A stretch of DNA of 64,000 bases, from assembly GCF_003609635.1 (NCBI RefSeq), contig NZ_MCIA01000018.1, positions 1 to 64,000 of the forward strand, in the 5' to 3' direction. Below the pieces are notes generated by a model, which was not told the origin of the DNA, did no database searches, and was given only the letters and a program-made list of their open reading frames with translations. Every line of letters starts with the position of its first letter. The stretch's first letter is position 1. Shown one piece after another: positions 16,378 to 25,507 of this stretch. Both the position numbers and the translations under genes were made by a program. This DNA is from Lacrimispora algidixylanolytica (lineage in GTDB: Bacteria > Bacillota > Clostridia > Lachnospirales > Lachnospiraceae).

Positions 16378-17751
16378 GTGAGAAAAAATCAAAAAGCAGA
16401 TCATGTAATTATGACCGAAGGAGTCATTTGGAAACAGCTTCTTGCTTTTTCCATGCCGTTACTCATCGGAAACCTATTCCAGCAGCTTTATAACACCGCT
16501 GATTCAATTGTAGTTGGTAATTTTGTAGGCAGCGATGCACTGGCAGCTGTTGGTTCAAGCAATTCCCTAATCAATTTAATCATTGGTATGTCTATGGGAA
16601 TCGGTACTGGTGCAGGAGTCATCATATCCCAGTATTATGGAGCAAAAGAGGATCAAAAGCTCCACTGGGCAGTCCATACCTCCATTGCACTTAGTTTGGT
16701 TGGAGGTGTTCTTTTAACAATTCTTGGTGTTATCCTAACCCCGGTATTATTAATCTGGATGGGGACACCTATTGAGGTTTTGCCTAGTGCTATTTCTTTT
16801 TTAAGAATATATTTTCTGGGTTCCGCCTTTAATCTTTTATATAATATGGGAGCAGGGATTTTAAGGGCAGTTGGAGATTCCAAAAGACCTCTTTATTATC
16901 TTTGTGTTTCCTCTGTAGTAAATATAGTGTTGGATTTGGTGTTTGTCGTTGGTTTTCATATGGGAACGGCAGGAGCTGGTTTTGCAACCGTAATCGCCCA
17001 GGCGGTCTCTTCGGTGCTCATTGTAAAGGCACTGATGAGAACAAAGGAAAGTCATAGGCTGATCTTATCGAAGATCCGAATTGACAAAAGAATGATGAAA
17101 AGAATCTTAAAGCTTGGAATTCCAAGTGGAATCCAGCAGTCTATCATCTCCCTGTCAAACGTGGTGGTGCAGGCCAATGTAAACAGCTACGGAGCAGCCG
17201 CAATGGCTGGATTTGGCGCCTATTCTAAAATCGATGGGTTTGCCATGCTTCCCCTGCAAAGCTTCTGTATGGCAGCAACTACCTTTACAGGACAAAACAT
17301 TGGAGCAGGAAAATGGAAACGAGTAAAGCAAGGAATGGTACAGGGAATTATTATAAGCTTTATCTATACAATTATAATCTCCGTAATTTTATTTCTGGAC
17401 GCTGAGCGGATTCTTTCCATCTTTTCTCCAGATAAGAATGTAATTGCTTATGGAAATTCCACCATGCTGATCCTTCTTCCGTTTTATTGGACCCTTGCCA
17501 TTCATCAAATTTTAATGGGCAGCATCAGAGGCAGCGGCAGAACTGTAGTTTCTATGCTCATTGGCGTGGGGAATATGTGTATTTTGCGTATGATATACAT
17601 TAATCTTTTGGTTCCATTTTTCCCCAGTTTTGAAGCAGTGATGTGGTGTTATCCTATCACATGGATAACAACCATGATTATGGATTTGATTTACTCATTG
17701 AAAGCAAAATGGATACCAGCAGACTTTCATAAAAAGATAGGAGATAAATAA
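16378..17751 (+). CDS. MATE-family efflux transporter
   Basis: A 457-residue protein with about 12 membrane helices in two homologous halves, as in Na+- or H+-driven multidrug and toxin exporters. Typical sequences are LLIGNLFQQLYNTADSIVVG at the start of half one, FVGSDALAAVGSSNSLINL, and the matching GIPSGIQQSIISLSNVVVQ of half two. The GTG start at 16378 follows AGGAGG by five bases; an extended -10 (TGG-TAAAAT ending at 16326) lies upstream. Substrate unknown. It is followed three bases later by nadE, so it is probably cotranscribed. Confidence 0.9.
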   Translation: MRKNQKADHVIMTEGVIWKQLLAFSMPLLIGNLFQQLYNTADSIVVGNFVGSDALAAVGSSNSLINLIIGMSMGIGTGAGVIISQYYGAKEDQKLHWAVHTSIALSLVGGVLLTILGVILTPVLLIWMGTPIEVLPSAISFLRIYFLGSAFNLLYNMGAGILRAVGDSKRPLYYLCVSSVVNIVLDLVFVVGFHMGTAGAGFATVIAQAVSSVLIVKALMRTKESHRLILSKIRIDKRMMKRILKLGIPSGIQQSIISLSNVVVQANVNSYGAAAMAGFGAYSKIDGFAMLPLQSFCMAATTFTGQNIGAGKWKRVKQGMVQGIIISFIYTIIISVILFLDAERILSIFSPDKNVIAYGNSTMLILLPFYWTLAIHQILMGSIRGSGRTVVSMLIGVGNMCILRMIYINLLVPFFPSFEAVMWCYPITWITTMIMDLIYSLKAKWIPADFHKKIGDK

Positions 17752-17753
17752 GG

Positions 17754-19664
17754 ATGAAACATGGATATATCCGGGTTGCAGCAGCGACCCCTGACGTTAA
17801 AGTAGCAGATCCGGAATTTAATCGGGAAAAAATATGCGAACTGATTAAAGAAGGAATTAAAAACCATGCAAAGATTATGGTATTTCCAGAGTTATGTCTT
17901 ACGTCCTATACCTGTGGGGATCTTTTTGGACAAGATGCCCTGCTCCATAAAGCAAAAAAGGAATTAAAAGAAATTCTTAAGGTTACCAAAGGTCATGATA
18001 TGCTGGTTTTTCTCGGTATGCCTTGGGAGAACCTTGGTAAGTTATATAACACAGCAGTGGCAGTACAAGATGGAAAAATTCTTGGTATTGTTCCTAAGAG
18101 AAATCTTCCGAATTATTCTGAATTCTATGAGCTTCGTTATTTTGAACCAGGAAATGAAATTCCGGTATTTACAAAGTGGGAAGGCGAGGACATCCCCATG
18201 GGCACAAACCTTATCTTTGCCTGCGAGGACATTCCTTACCTTATGGTAGCGGCGGAAGTCTGTGAAGATGCTTGGGTCCCTAACCCACCTTCCATTCGCC
18301 ATGCTCTGGCAGGTGCTACCGTGATTGTAAACTGTTCAGCAAGTGATGAGACAACAGGCAAGGACATTTACAGGAGAAGCCTAATAATCGGTCATTCTGC
18401 CTGCCTTGTATGTGGGTATCTCTATGCCAATGCAGGAGAGGGAGAATCCACTCAGGATCTAGTATTTGGAGGGCAGAATCTGATTACGGAAAATGGAACG
18501 CTATTGGCAGAATCCAAGCGATTTGGAAATGAGACCGTTTACGGAGATATGGATCTAGAACGCATCAATCATGAGAGACGGCGGATGACAACCTTCCCTC
18601 CGGCAAACAGAGAAAACTATACCGTAGTTTCATTTCACATGAAATCAGAAGAACTTAATCTAAAACGTTACATCGATCCTAGGCCCTTTGTTCCAGACAA
18701 TGAAGCGGAACGAAGCAGACGGTGTGAAGAGATCATAGCAATTCAGGCGATGGGATTAAAAAAGAGACTTTCTCATACCGGATGTCGGAATGCAGTTCTT
18801 GGTATTTCGGGAGGACTAGATTCCACCCTCGCTCTTTTAATAACAGCCAGAGCCTTTGACATGCTTGAAATACCAAGAAGCCAGATTCATGCCGTCACTA
18901 TGCCTTGCTTTGGAACCACGGACAGAACCTATCAAAACGCCTGTCAGCTGACCAATGAACTTGGTGCTGAACTAACTGAGGTTAATATAAAAGAAGCTGT
19001 TACCATTCATTTTAGAGATATTGGTCAAAATCCTGACGTTCACGATGTAACCTATGAAAATTCTCAGGCCAGGGAGAGAACCCAGATTCTGATGGATTTG
19101 GCAAACCGTTTAAATGGACTGGTTATTGGAACAGGAGATATGTCAGAGTTGGCTCTTGGGTGGGCTACCTATAACGGAGATCACATGTCCATGTATGGTG
19201 TTAATGCGTCCGTACCTAAAACTCTGGTACGTCATCTGGTGCGTTATTATGCGGATACCTTTGAAGAAGGAGCACTTAAAGATGTTCTTTTGGATGTTTT
19301 AGATACACCTGTAAGTCCGGAACTCCTGCCTCCAAAGGATGGTAAAATTGCCCAGAAAACGGAAGATCTTGTTGGCCCTTATGAGCTTCACGACTTTTTC
19401 CTATATCAGATTCTTAGGTTTGGCTATCACCCCGAAAAAGTATATCGCATGGCTGTTTATGCTTTTAAAGGACAGTATGAAGGAGAAATTATATTGAAAT
19501 GGCTTAAAGTGTTTTACCAAAGATTCTTCAGTCAGCAGTTTAAACGCTCCTGTATGCCCGATGGTCCCAAGGTTGGATCTGTTTCCGTATCTCCTAGAGG
19601 GGATTTAAGGATGCCAAGCGATGCGGTAAGCCGTCTGTGGCTGGAAGAATTGGATAATTTATAG
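17754..19664 (+). CDS. nadE: Glutamine-dependent NAD+ synthetase
   Basis: A 636-residue two-domain enzyme making NAD+ from deamido-NAD+, ATP and glutamine. The N-terminal nitrilase-type glutaminase (about 1-290) shows the catalytic triad regions VFPELCLTSYTCGDLF (Glu), VPKRNLPNYSEFYE (Lys) and AEVCEDAWVPNPP (Cys). The C-terminal ATP-pyrophosphatase synthetase has LGISGGLDSTLAL (PP-loop) and GTGDMSELALGWATYNGDHM. The long form can use glutamine directly, so no separate ammonia source is needed. It lies between the MATE gene and an rRNA methyltransferase gene with gaps of 2 and 13 bases. Confidence 0.95.
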   Translation: MKHGYIRVAAATPDVKVADPEFNREKICELIKEGIKNHAKIMVFPELCLTSYTCGDLFGQDALLHKAKKELKEILKVTKGHDMLVFLGMPWENLGKLYNTAVAVQDGKILGIVPKRNLPNYSEFYELRYFEPGNEIPVFTKWEGEDIPMGTNLIFACEDIPYLMVAAEVCEDAWVPNPPSIRHALAGATVIVNCSASDETTGKDIYRRSLIIGHSACLVCGYLYANAGEGESTQDLVFGGQNLITENGTLLAESKRFGNETVYGDMDLERINHERRRMTTFPPANRENYTVVSFHMKSEELNLKRYIDPRPFVPDNEAERSRRCEEIIAIQAMGLKKRLSHTGCRNAVLGISGGLDSTLALLITARAFDMLEIPRSQIHAVTMPCFGTTDRTYQNACQLTNELGAELTEVNIKEAVTIHFRDIGQNPDVHDVTYENSQARERTQILMDLANRLNGLVIGTGDMSELALGWATYNGDHMSMYGVNASVPKTLVRHLVRYYADTFEEGALKDVLLDVLDTPVSPELLPPKDGKIAQKTEDLVGPYELHDFFLYQILRFGYHPEKVYRMAVYAFKGQYEGEIILKWLKVFYQRFFSQQFKRSCMPDGPKVGSVSVSPRGDLRMPSDAVSRLWLEELDNL

Positions 19665-19677
19665 AAAGAGGTATTAT

Positions 19678-20454
19678 ATGATTACCAGCAGTGCCAATGC
19701 AAAAGTGAAAAATGTGATGAACTTGGTAAAAAAGGCGAAGGTAAGAAAGCTTTCCGGTCTTTTTGTAGCGGAGGGCTTACGAATATTTCGGGAAATCCCA
19801 AGGGACATGATTGACAGCCTATTTGTATCCGAAAGTTTTTTAAAGGATGAATCTCACCGGAAACTGATAGAAGGGCTTTCCTGTGAAGTTGTGTCTGATG
19901 AAGTATTTAATGCTATGTCTGATACCCAGACTCCTCAGGGGATTTTAGCTCTTGTTCGGCAATTTTCTTATAAAATGGAAGATTTACAAACGAAGGGTTC
20001 TCCCGTATTTTTAATGATTCTTGAAAGTATTCAAGATCCAGGGAACTTAGGCACCATAATAAGGGCAGGAGAAGGAGCTGGTGTTACTGGGATTATCATG
20101 GACGATGCCACGGCAGATATATACAATCCTAAGGTGATTCGTTCTACCATGGGGTCTATTTGCCGAGTGCCTTTTGTTTATACCAATGATCTCTCAGGCA
20201 CATTAAAGAACTTAAAGGTTCAGGGAGTCAGACTTTATGCGGCTCATCTAGATGGCAGGAATAATTATGAAAAAGAGGATTATACTGTTGATACAGGCTT
20301 TTTAATTGGAAATGAAGGAAATGGCTTGACGGAGGAAACCTCCGCGCTGGCAGATGCCCTTGTAAAGATCCCTATGATGGGAAAAGTGGAATCTTTAAAT
20401 GCAGCAGTTGCTGCATCTATACTTATGTTCGAGGCGGCAAGACAGCGTAGATAA
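19678..20454 (+). CDS. SpoU/TrmH-family RNA 2'-O-methyltransferase
   Basis: A 258-residue SPOUT enzyme. The N-terminal L30e-like substrate-binding part (about 1-95) includes KVRKLSGLFVAEGLRIFREI. The trefoil-knot methyltransferase carries ILESIQDPGNLGTIIRAGEG (motif 1), FLIGNEGNGLTEE (motif 2) and KIPMMGKVESLNAAVAASI (motif 3). It is closest in plan to RlmB/TsnR-type 23S rRNA guanosine methyltransferases, but the exact target nucleotide cannot be told. It follows nadE by 13 bases. Confidence 0.9.
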   Translation: MITSSANAKVKNVMNLVKKAKVRKLSGLFVAEGLRIFREIPRDMIDSLFVSESFLKDESHRKLIEGLSCEVVSDEVFNAMSDTQTPQGILALVRQFSYKMEDLQTKGSPVFLMILESIQDPGNLGTIIRAGEGAGVTGIIMDDATADIYNPKVIRSTMGSICRVPFVYTNDLSGTLKNLKVQGVRLYAAHLDGRNNYEKEDYTVDTGFLIGNEGNGLTEETSALADALVKIPMMGKVESLNAAVAASILMFEAARQRR

Positions 20455-20495
20455 TAAGCGTCAGAAAAAAGTAAGGCATTTCATTGACGTAAATA

Positions 20496-20524
20496 TTGAG
20501 AAATATTGAAACATATAGTATGAT
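20496..20524 (+). promoter_or_regulatory. Promoter of nfeD-SPFH operon
   Basis: TTGAGA (20496-20501) and TATGAT (20519-20524) are separated by 17 bases, about 50 bases upstream of the NfeD start. Confidence 0.5.
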
Positions 20525-20572
20525 AGTGACACAGACAGTTTTGCCGTTACGGCAGGGAAGGAGAATGATAAA

Positions 20573-21013
20573 ATGGAAGCGATCTATTGGTTGATTATCT
20601 TCGTGGTGCTTCTGGGAATTGAAGCGGTTACCATGGCTCTTACCACCATCTGGTTTGCAGGTGGAGCATTGATTGCATTTTTGTTGGCCTTATTTGGAGT
20701 GAATGTACAAATTCAGTTGGCCGCTTTTGTAATTGTGTCCTTTATACTTTTGTTTTTCACCAGACCATTCGCACTTCGGTATGTAAACAAATATACCGTT
20801 AAGACCAATTTAGACAGTCTTATTGGGAAACATGCTAAAGTTACGACCCAAATCAGCAATATAGAGTCAAAAGGAGCTGTAGTCCTCAATGGACAGGAGT
20901 GGACTGCAAGGGCATTGCTTGATGAGAAGATTTATCCGGCAGGCACTATGGTGAAAGTAAAAGATATACGAGGTGTAAAGTTAATTGTTAGCAAGGAAGA
21001 GGAGGAATTATAA
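20573..21013 (+). CDS. NfeD-family membrane protein (short form)
   Basis: A 146-residue protein with two or three N-terminal membrane helices (about 3-70) and a C-terminal OB-fold domain (about 80-146) containing LIGKHAKVTTQI, GAVVLNGQEWTARAL and GTMVKVKDIRGVKLIV, the hallmark of NfeD. NfeD proteins pair with SPFH (stomatin/flotillin) proteins in membrane microdomains. The next gene, two bases downstream, is exactly such a protein, so the two form the standard pair. Short NfeD lacks the ClpP-like protease of the long form. Confidence 0.9.
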   Translation: MEAIYWLIIFVVLLGIEAVTMALTTIWFAGGALIAFLLALFGVNVQIQLAAFVIVSFILLFFTRPFALRYVNKYTVKTNLDSLIGKHAKVTTQISNIESKGAVVLNGQEWTARALLDEKIYPAGTMVKVKDIRGVKLIVSKEEEEL

Positions 21014-21015
21014 GT

Positions 21016-21951
21016 ATGGGAACATTAGGATTTACTGCAGTAATTATTGTATTGATTATTATTCTGGCTTTACTGGCGTCATGTGTGCGTATCGTGCCAC
21101 AGGCTCAGGCTTTGGTTGTAGAGCGTTTGGGAGCATATATGGAGGCATGGTCTGTAGGTGTGCATATTAAGCTGCCAATCCTTGACCGGGTGGCAAAACG
21201 TGTTAATTTAAAGGAGCAGGTAGCTGATTTCCCGCCACAGCCTGTAATCACAAAGGACAATGTTACCATGAGAATTGATACGGTAATATTTTTCCAGATT
21301 ACAGATCCAAAGCTTTATGCTTACGGTGTGGAAAATCCTATTATGGCGATTGAAAACCTGACAGCTACTACCCTTCGTAATATCATCGGTGATCTGGAAC
21401 TTGACCAGACCCTGACTTCCAGAGAGACCATCAATGCCAAGATGAGAGAAATCCTTGATATTGCCACTGATCCATGGGGCATCAAGGTAAATCGTGTGGA
21501 GCTTAAGAACATCATGCCTCCGGCAGCTATTCAAGATGCCATGGAAAAGCAGATGAAGGCAGAGCGTGAACGCCGTGAAGCCATCTTAAGGGCAGAAGGT
21601 GAAAAGACATCCACCGTCTTAGTTGCAGAGGGTAATAAGGAATCTTCCATTCTTTATGCTGAGGCTGAAAAGCAGGCAGCTATTTTGAAAGCGGAAGCAG
21701 AGAAAGAAAAGAGGGTTCGTGAAGGTGAGGGTGAGGCAGAGGCAATCTTAAAGGTCCAGCAAGCCACTGCGGAGGGTATCCGTATGATAAAGGCCGCAGG
21801 TGCTGACCGCTCAGTTCTGGTCTTAAAGAGCCTGGAAGCATTTAAGGCAGCTGCTGACGGCAAAGCAACGAAAATCATTATCCCGTCTGAAATTCAGGGA
21901 TTGGCAGGACTTGTTTCTTCCATTACAGAGATTCCTAAGGATATGGAATAA
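21016..21951 (+). CDS. SPFH-domain (stomatin/prohibitin, QmcA-like) membrane protein
   Basis: A 311-residue protein with one N-terminal membrane helix (about 4-26), the SPFH domain (VRIVPQAQALVVERLGAYME through IMPPAAIQDAMEKQMKAERE), and an Ala/Glu-rich coiled coil (about 175-260) used for oligomerisation. Family members form ring-like assemblies organising membrane microdomains and controlling proteolysis or quality control. It is paired with nfeD. A second SPFH pair, hflK-hflC, occurs at 55.5 kb under different control. Confidence 0.92.
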   Translation: MGTLGFTAVIIVLIIILALLASCVRIVPQAQALVVERLGAYMEAWSVGVHIKLPILDRVAKRVNLKEQVADFPPQPVITKDNVTMRIDTVIFFQITDPKLYAYGVENPIMAIENLTATTLRNIIGDLELDQTLTSRETINAKMREILDIATDPWGIKVNRVELKNIMPPAAIQDAMEKQMKAERERREAILRAEGEKTSTVLVAEGNKESSILYAEAEKQAAILKAEAEKEKRVREGEGEAEAILKVQQATAEGIRMIKAAGADRSVLVLKSLEAFKAAADGKATKIIIPSEIQGLAGLVSSITEIPKDME

Positions 21952-21969
21952 TTAGATTTTTAGACATAC

Positions 21970-22005
21970 CGCAGCAGGAGGCACAGTGCCTTTTGCTGCG
22001 TTTTT
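21970..22005 (+). terminator. Terminator of nfeD-SPFH operon
   Basis: A perfect 13-bp stem (with G-U pairs; 21970-21982 and 21988-22000) has a 5-base loop and five T residues, 18 bases after the stop codon. Confidence 0.9.
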
Positions 22006-22032
22006 CAGTCGCAGGTTAGTTTAGGAGGTCTT

Positions 22033-23190
22033 ATGGAACTGAAACTGGATTTGGATAAGGAGTATGGGCTTGTACTGGAAGGCGGCGGAGCCAAGGGTGC
22101 TTATCAGATTGGAGCATGGAAAGCACTTAAGGAAGCCGGTGTAAAGATAAAAGGAATCGTTGGAGTGTCTGTAGGTGCCTTAAATGGTGCACTGATCTGT
22201 ATGGATGATCTGGAGCGGGCAGAAGAAATCTGGAAGAATATTGATTATTCCAAGGTTATGGCTGTAAACGACGATACTATAAAAGCACTAAAGAAAAAGG
22301 ACTTCAAATCCTTAGGTCTGGCAGAGCTGATCAACAGCGGACTGCAGATTGTAAAGGAAGGTGGATTTGATGTTACTCCTTTAAAGAATCTGATTTCAGA
22401 AGTAGTAGGGGATGGCGAAAGAATTCGAAATTCAGAGCGAGAGCTATATACGGTGACTTATTCTGTCAGCGACAGAAAAGAACTAACGGTAGATGTAAGA
22501 GCTGGGGAAAGAGGTTCCGTGAAGGATATGCTTTTAGCCAGCGCTAATTTTCTGGCATTTAAAAATGAAAAATTGGGTGGAAAGAAATATATGGATGGGG
22601 GCGGTTTCAATAATGTTCCTATTAATGTTCTTTTAGACCATGAGTATAAAGACATCATTGTAATTCGAATCTACGGCTGGGGTTTTGATAAGGAACGCGT
22701 AGTTAAAATTCCCGATGGGGTCAATGTGTCCCATATTGCGCCAAGGCAGGATCTGGGAGGGATTTTGGAATTTGACAAAACCCTTGCCAGAAAAAATATG
22801 ACATTAGGGTATTATGATGCCCAAAGGTTTCTATATGGTTTATGTGGTAAAGTCTATTATATTGATGCTCCCAATTTGGAACCCTATTATTTTGACCGAA
22901 TGATGTCTGAACTTGAGCTGTTAAAATACTATATCAAAGATATTGTTACAGAAGAAGGAATGGAGACCTTAGCTGGCTACCGAATCTTTACAGAAAAGCT
23001 GTTTCCCAAGCTGGCGGAAGAATTTAAACTAAAGACGGACTGGGATTATAAGGATATGTACCTGGGCCTATTAGAAGATCTGGCAAAGAGGTTAAAGGTG
23101 AAACGGTTTGGAATCTATACGGTGGAAAGCCTGTTATTGGAAATTCGAAAGAAAATTAAGATGCAGGAAGAAGTAAAACCTTTAATATAA
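22033..23190 (+). CDS. Patatin-like phospholipase family protein
   Basis: A 385-residue protein. The patatin fold occupies about residues 1-225, with oxyanion glycines [17 protein letters not shown], nucleophile Ser in GVSVGALNG, and the catalytic Asp in [13 protein letters not shown]. This is a Ser-Asp dyad hydrolase acting on acyl lipids. The C-terminal about 150 residues are a helical extension of unknown role. No signal peptide is seen, so it is probably cytosolic and could be a lipid turnover enzyme. It starts 28 bases after the preceding terminator with TAGGAGG; I could not identify its promoter. Confidence 0.88.
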   Translation: MELKLDLDKEYGLVLEGGGAKGAYQIGAWKALKEAGVKIKGIVGVSVGALNGALICMDDLERAEEIWKNIDYSKVMAVNDDTIKALKKKDFKSLGLAELINSGLQIVKEGGFDVTPLKNLISEVVGDGERIRNSERELYTVTYSVSDRKELTVDVRAGERGSVKDMLLASANFLAFKNEKLGGKKYMDGGGFNNVPINVLLDHEYKDIIVIRIYGWGFDKERVVKIPDGVNVSHIAPRQDLGGILEFDKTLARKNMTLGYYDAQRFLYGLCGKVYYIDAPNLEPYYFDRMMSELELLKYYIKDIVTEEGMETLAGYRIFTEKLFPKLAEEFKLKTDWDYKDMYLGLLEDLAKRLKVKRFGIYTVESLLLEIRKKIKMQEEVKPLI

Positions 23191-23210
23191 CGACCTTTTA
23201 TAAAAATATG

Positions 23211-23239
23211 TTGCATATTTATACATTATATACTATAAT
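23211..23239 (+). promoter_or_regulatory. Promoter of argF
   Basis: TTGCAT (23211-23216) and TATAAT (23234-23239) are separated by 17 bases. Confidence 0.7.
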
Positions 23240-23255
23240 GATGTATAAAAATACA
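23212..23255 (+). promoter_or_regulatory. Candidate ArgR operator pair at argF
   Basis: Two similar palindromes are seen: TGCAT-N4-ATACA (23212-23225, on the -35) and TGTAT-AAAA-ATACA (23242-23255, just after the -10). Both have the plan of a Gram-positive ARG box (TGAAT-N4-ATTCA) with one symmetric change in each arm, and they are spaced 30 bases apart, about three helical turns. Confidence 0.45.
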
Positions 23256-23276
23256 ACATATCATGGAGGAAGCGCT

Positions 23277-24212
23277 ATGAATTTAAAAGGAAGAAATTTT
23301 ATAACATTAAAAGATTTTACACCAGAGGAAATTGAATATCTGTTGAATTTATCTGCAGATTTAAAGGCAAAAAAGAAACAGGGGATTACAGGAAGCTCTT
23401 TAAAAGGAAAAAATATTGCGCTCATTTTTGAAAAGCCTTCAACCCGTACCAGGTGTTCCTTTGTAGTGGCCGCCGTTGACGAAGGGGGTCATCCAGAATA
23501 TTTAGGAAAGGATGATATCCAGCTTGGTCATAAAGAAAGTGTAGAAGATACGGCTAGGGTTCTTGGAAGAGTTTTTGACGGAATCGAATTTCGTGGATTT
23601 AAGCATAAAACAGTAGAAGATCTGGGTAAATATGCAGGCGTACCTGTTTGGAACGGACTTACAGATGATTACCATCCAACTCAGATACTTGCAGATCTTT
23701 TGACCATGAAAGAGCAATTTGGCTATTTAAAAGGTCTTCATTTTGTATATGCAGGAGATGGACGCAATAACATGGCAAACAGCCTGATGATTGGAATGAG
23801 TAAGATGGGAGTTCATTTTACCATTTTAGCACCAGAATGTCTGTGGCCTGTGAAAGAATTGGTAGAGTTGTGTCAAGGCTATGCAAAGGAAAGCGGAAGT
23901 ACCATTACCATAACAGAGGATTGTGCGGCCGTTAAAGACGCAGATGTTTTATACACCGATGTATGGTGCTCTATGGGAGAAGAAGAAAAGGCAGCCGAGA
24001 GAATCTCTCTTTTAAGGCCTTATCAAATCAATAAAGAACTTATGAATCAAACAGGTAAAGATACCACCATATTTATGCATTGCCTGCCGGCTGTCAAGGG
24101 ATATGAAGTGACAGAGGAGGTTTTTGAATCCGGCGCATCGGTGGTGTTTGATGAAGCAGAAAATAGAATGCATACCATCAAGGCGGTAATGGTTGCTACC
24201 TTAGGAGATTAA
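23277..24212 (+). CDS. argF: Ornithine carbamoyltransferase
   Basis: A 311-residue enzyme joining carbamoyl phosphate and ornithine to give citrulline, for arginine synthesis (or the reverse in the deiminase route). Diagnostic sequences: [14 protein letters not shown] (carbamoyl phosphate), [14 protein letters not shown] (the His-Pro-Thr-Gln motif), [15 protein letters not shown] and [13 protein letters not shown] (ornithine-site Cys). The ATG at 23277 has GGAGGAAGC upstream; the longer in-frame reading begins inside the promoter. The ArgR-like boxes favour a biosynthetic role, though no other arg genes are adjacent. Four genes follow closely and may be cotranscribed. Confidence 0.95.
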   Translation: MNLKGRNFITLKDFTPEEIEYLLNLSADLKAKKKQGITGSSLKGKNIALIFEKPSTRTRCSFVVAAVDEGGHPEYLGKDDIQLGHKESVEDTARVLGRVFDGIEFRGFKHKTVEDLGKYAGVPVWNGLTDDYHPTQILADLLTMKEQFGYLKGLHFVYAGDGRNNMANSLMIGMSKMGVHFTILAPECLWPVKELVELCQGYAKESGSTITITEDCAAVKDADVLYTDVWCSMGEEEKAAERISLLRPYQINKELMNQTGKDTTIFMHCLPAVKGYEVTEEVFESGASVVFDEAENRMHTIKAVMVATLGD

Positions 24213-24213
24213 G

Positions 24214-24522
24214 ATGTATATACAGGAACGAGGAAGAAATTTAAGAAATGCATCCATGATGGTGGATCTTGTTCACATTGTGGTTGGTATCTTCATTGTA
24301 GTGCTATCAGTTATTTCGTTTTTAAACCCAGAAGAACATATGGTATTGTTGCCGGCAATCTTTTTTCTTGCCAGTGTTCTTAACCTCGTCCACGGAATCT
24401 ATAAGATACGTTTGAGTGGGAGAGAGAAGAGAAAGAAGGCAGCAGCAGTTGCAGCAACTCTTTTTGGAGTATGCTTATTTGCCCTATCCGTTGTTAGTGC
24501 AGTAAGTATATGGCGGGGGTAA
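24214..24522 (+). CDS. Small membrane protein of unknown function
   Basis: A 102-residue protein with three predicted membrane helices (about 18-38, 44-62 and 78-98) and a basic loop SGREKRKKA before the third. I do not recognise a named family. It starts one base after the argF stop and its own stop overlaps the birA start (TAATG), so it is part of the operon. Confidence 0.75.
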   Translation: MYIQERGRNLRNASMMVDLVHIVVGIFIVVLSVISFLNPEEHMVLLPAIFFLASVLNLVHGIYKIRLSGREKRKKAAAVAATLFGVCLFALSVVSAVSIWRG

Positions 24523-25505
24523 TGGGATTGAAAACAGAAATTCTAAAACTTCTAAAAGAAAACGACGGATATATTTCAGGACAGGAACTTTGTGAACGCT
24601 TTGGTGTTTCCAGAACCGCTATATGGAAAGTCATCCAGAATCTGGAAGAAGAGGGGTACAAAATTGAAGCGGTTCGAAATAAAGGGTACCATTTCATCGA
24701 TTCTTGTGATATAATGACGAAAACAGAGATAGAAAGTTGCATTAGGGGGAAACTTGGCAGAGTGGTGGAATATCACGATGCCATTGATTCCACTAACATA
24801 AGAGCCAAACGTTTGGCAGAGGATGGAGCTTTATCTGGAACTCTAGTCGTATCGGATTGCCAGAAGGCAGGAAGAGGCAGAAGAGGCAGAGAATGGGTAT
24901 CCCCCTCTGGAACGAATGTGTTCATGAGTCTGATTCTTAGGCCAGATATTCTCCCAGGTTCCGCTTCCATGCTTACTTTGGTGGCAGCACTGGCTGTACA
25001 TGAAGGAATTTTAAGAGAAACTGGACTGGAGACTTCCATTAAGTGGCCCAATGATATTGTTGCTGGCGGTAAGAAACTGTGTGGCATCCTTACTGAGATG
25101 AGTGCTGAACTGGAGGGAATCCATTACGTGGTGGTTGGCATTGGGATCAATGTCAATATGGAGGGGTTTCCAGAGGAAGTATCTTCTGTGGCAACCTCCC
25201 TATACTTAGAATTAGGGGAAAAGGTGAGGAGAAGTTCTCTGATTGCCTCTATTTTAGAAGCTTTCGAGGGTTTTTATGAAGAATTCATCAGCCAGGGTGA
25301 TTTATCCGGGCTGATAAGTGTCTATAATAGCTGTATGATTAATGCAGGGAGAGAAGTGAGAATTCTTGACCATGCAGGTGATTATACAGGAAAAGCTATT
25401 GGGATCAATGAGAAGGGAGAACTTCTCGTTGAAATGCAGTCAGGAGAGGTAAAACATGTAATCTCCGGAGAAGTATCCGTCCGGGGACTCTATGGATATG
25501 TATAG
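24522..25505 (+). CDS. birA: Biotin-protein ligase / biotin operon repressor
   Basis: A 327-residue bifunctional protein. The N-terminal winged helix (about 1-60; SGQELCERFGVSRTAIWKVI) would bind DNA. The central ligase domain has VVSDCQKAGRGRRGREWVSP (biotinyl-AMP loop), GTNVFMSLILRP, SIKWPNDIVAGGKKLCGIL and GIGINVN. The C-terminal SH3-like domain is VRILDHAGDYTGKAIGI. It attaches biotin to carboxylase carrier proteins and can repress biotin genes. The ATG at 24522 overlaps the upstream stop; ATG 24510 and TTG 24528 are possible alternatives. Confidence 0.93.
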   Translation: MGLKTEILKLLKENDGYISGQELCERFGVSRTAIWKVIQNLEEEGYKIEAVRNKGYHFIDSCDIMTKTEIESCIRGKLGRVVEYHDAIDSTNIRAKRLAEDGALSGTLVVSDCQKAGRGRRGREWVSPSGTNVFMSLILRPDILPGSASMLTLVAALAVHEGILRETGLETSIKWPNDIVAGGKKLCGILTEMSAELEGIHYVVVGIGINVNMEGFPEEVSSVATSLYLELGEKVRRSSLIASILEAFEGFYEEFISQGDLSGLISVYNSCMINAGREVRILDHAGDYTGKAIGINEKGELLVEMQSGEVKHVISGEVSVRGLYGYV

Positions 25506-25507
25506 AA

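Noticed and set aside
20573-21951. nfeD-SPFH pair as a phage-defence or novel microdomain system
   Set aside because: It is the standard NfeD/stomatin pair found widely in bacteria, and no additional effector gene is attached.
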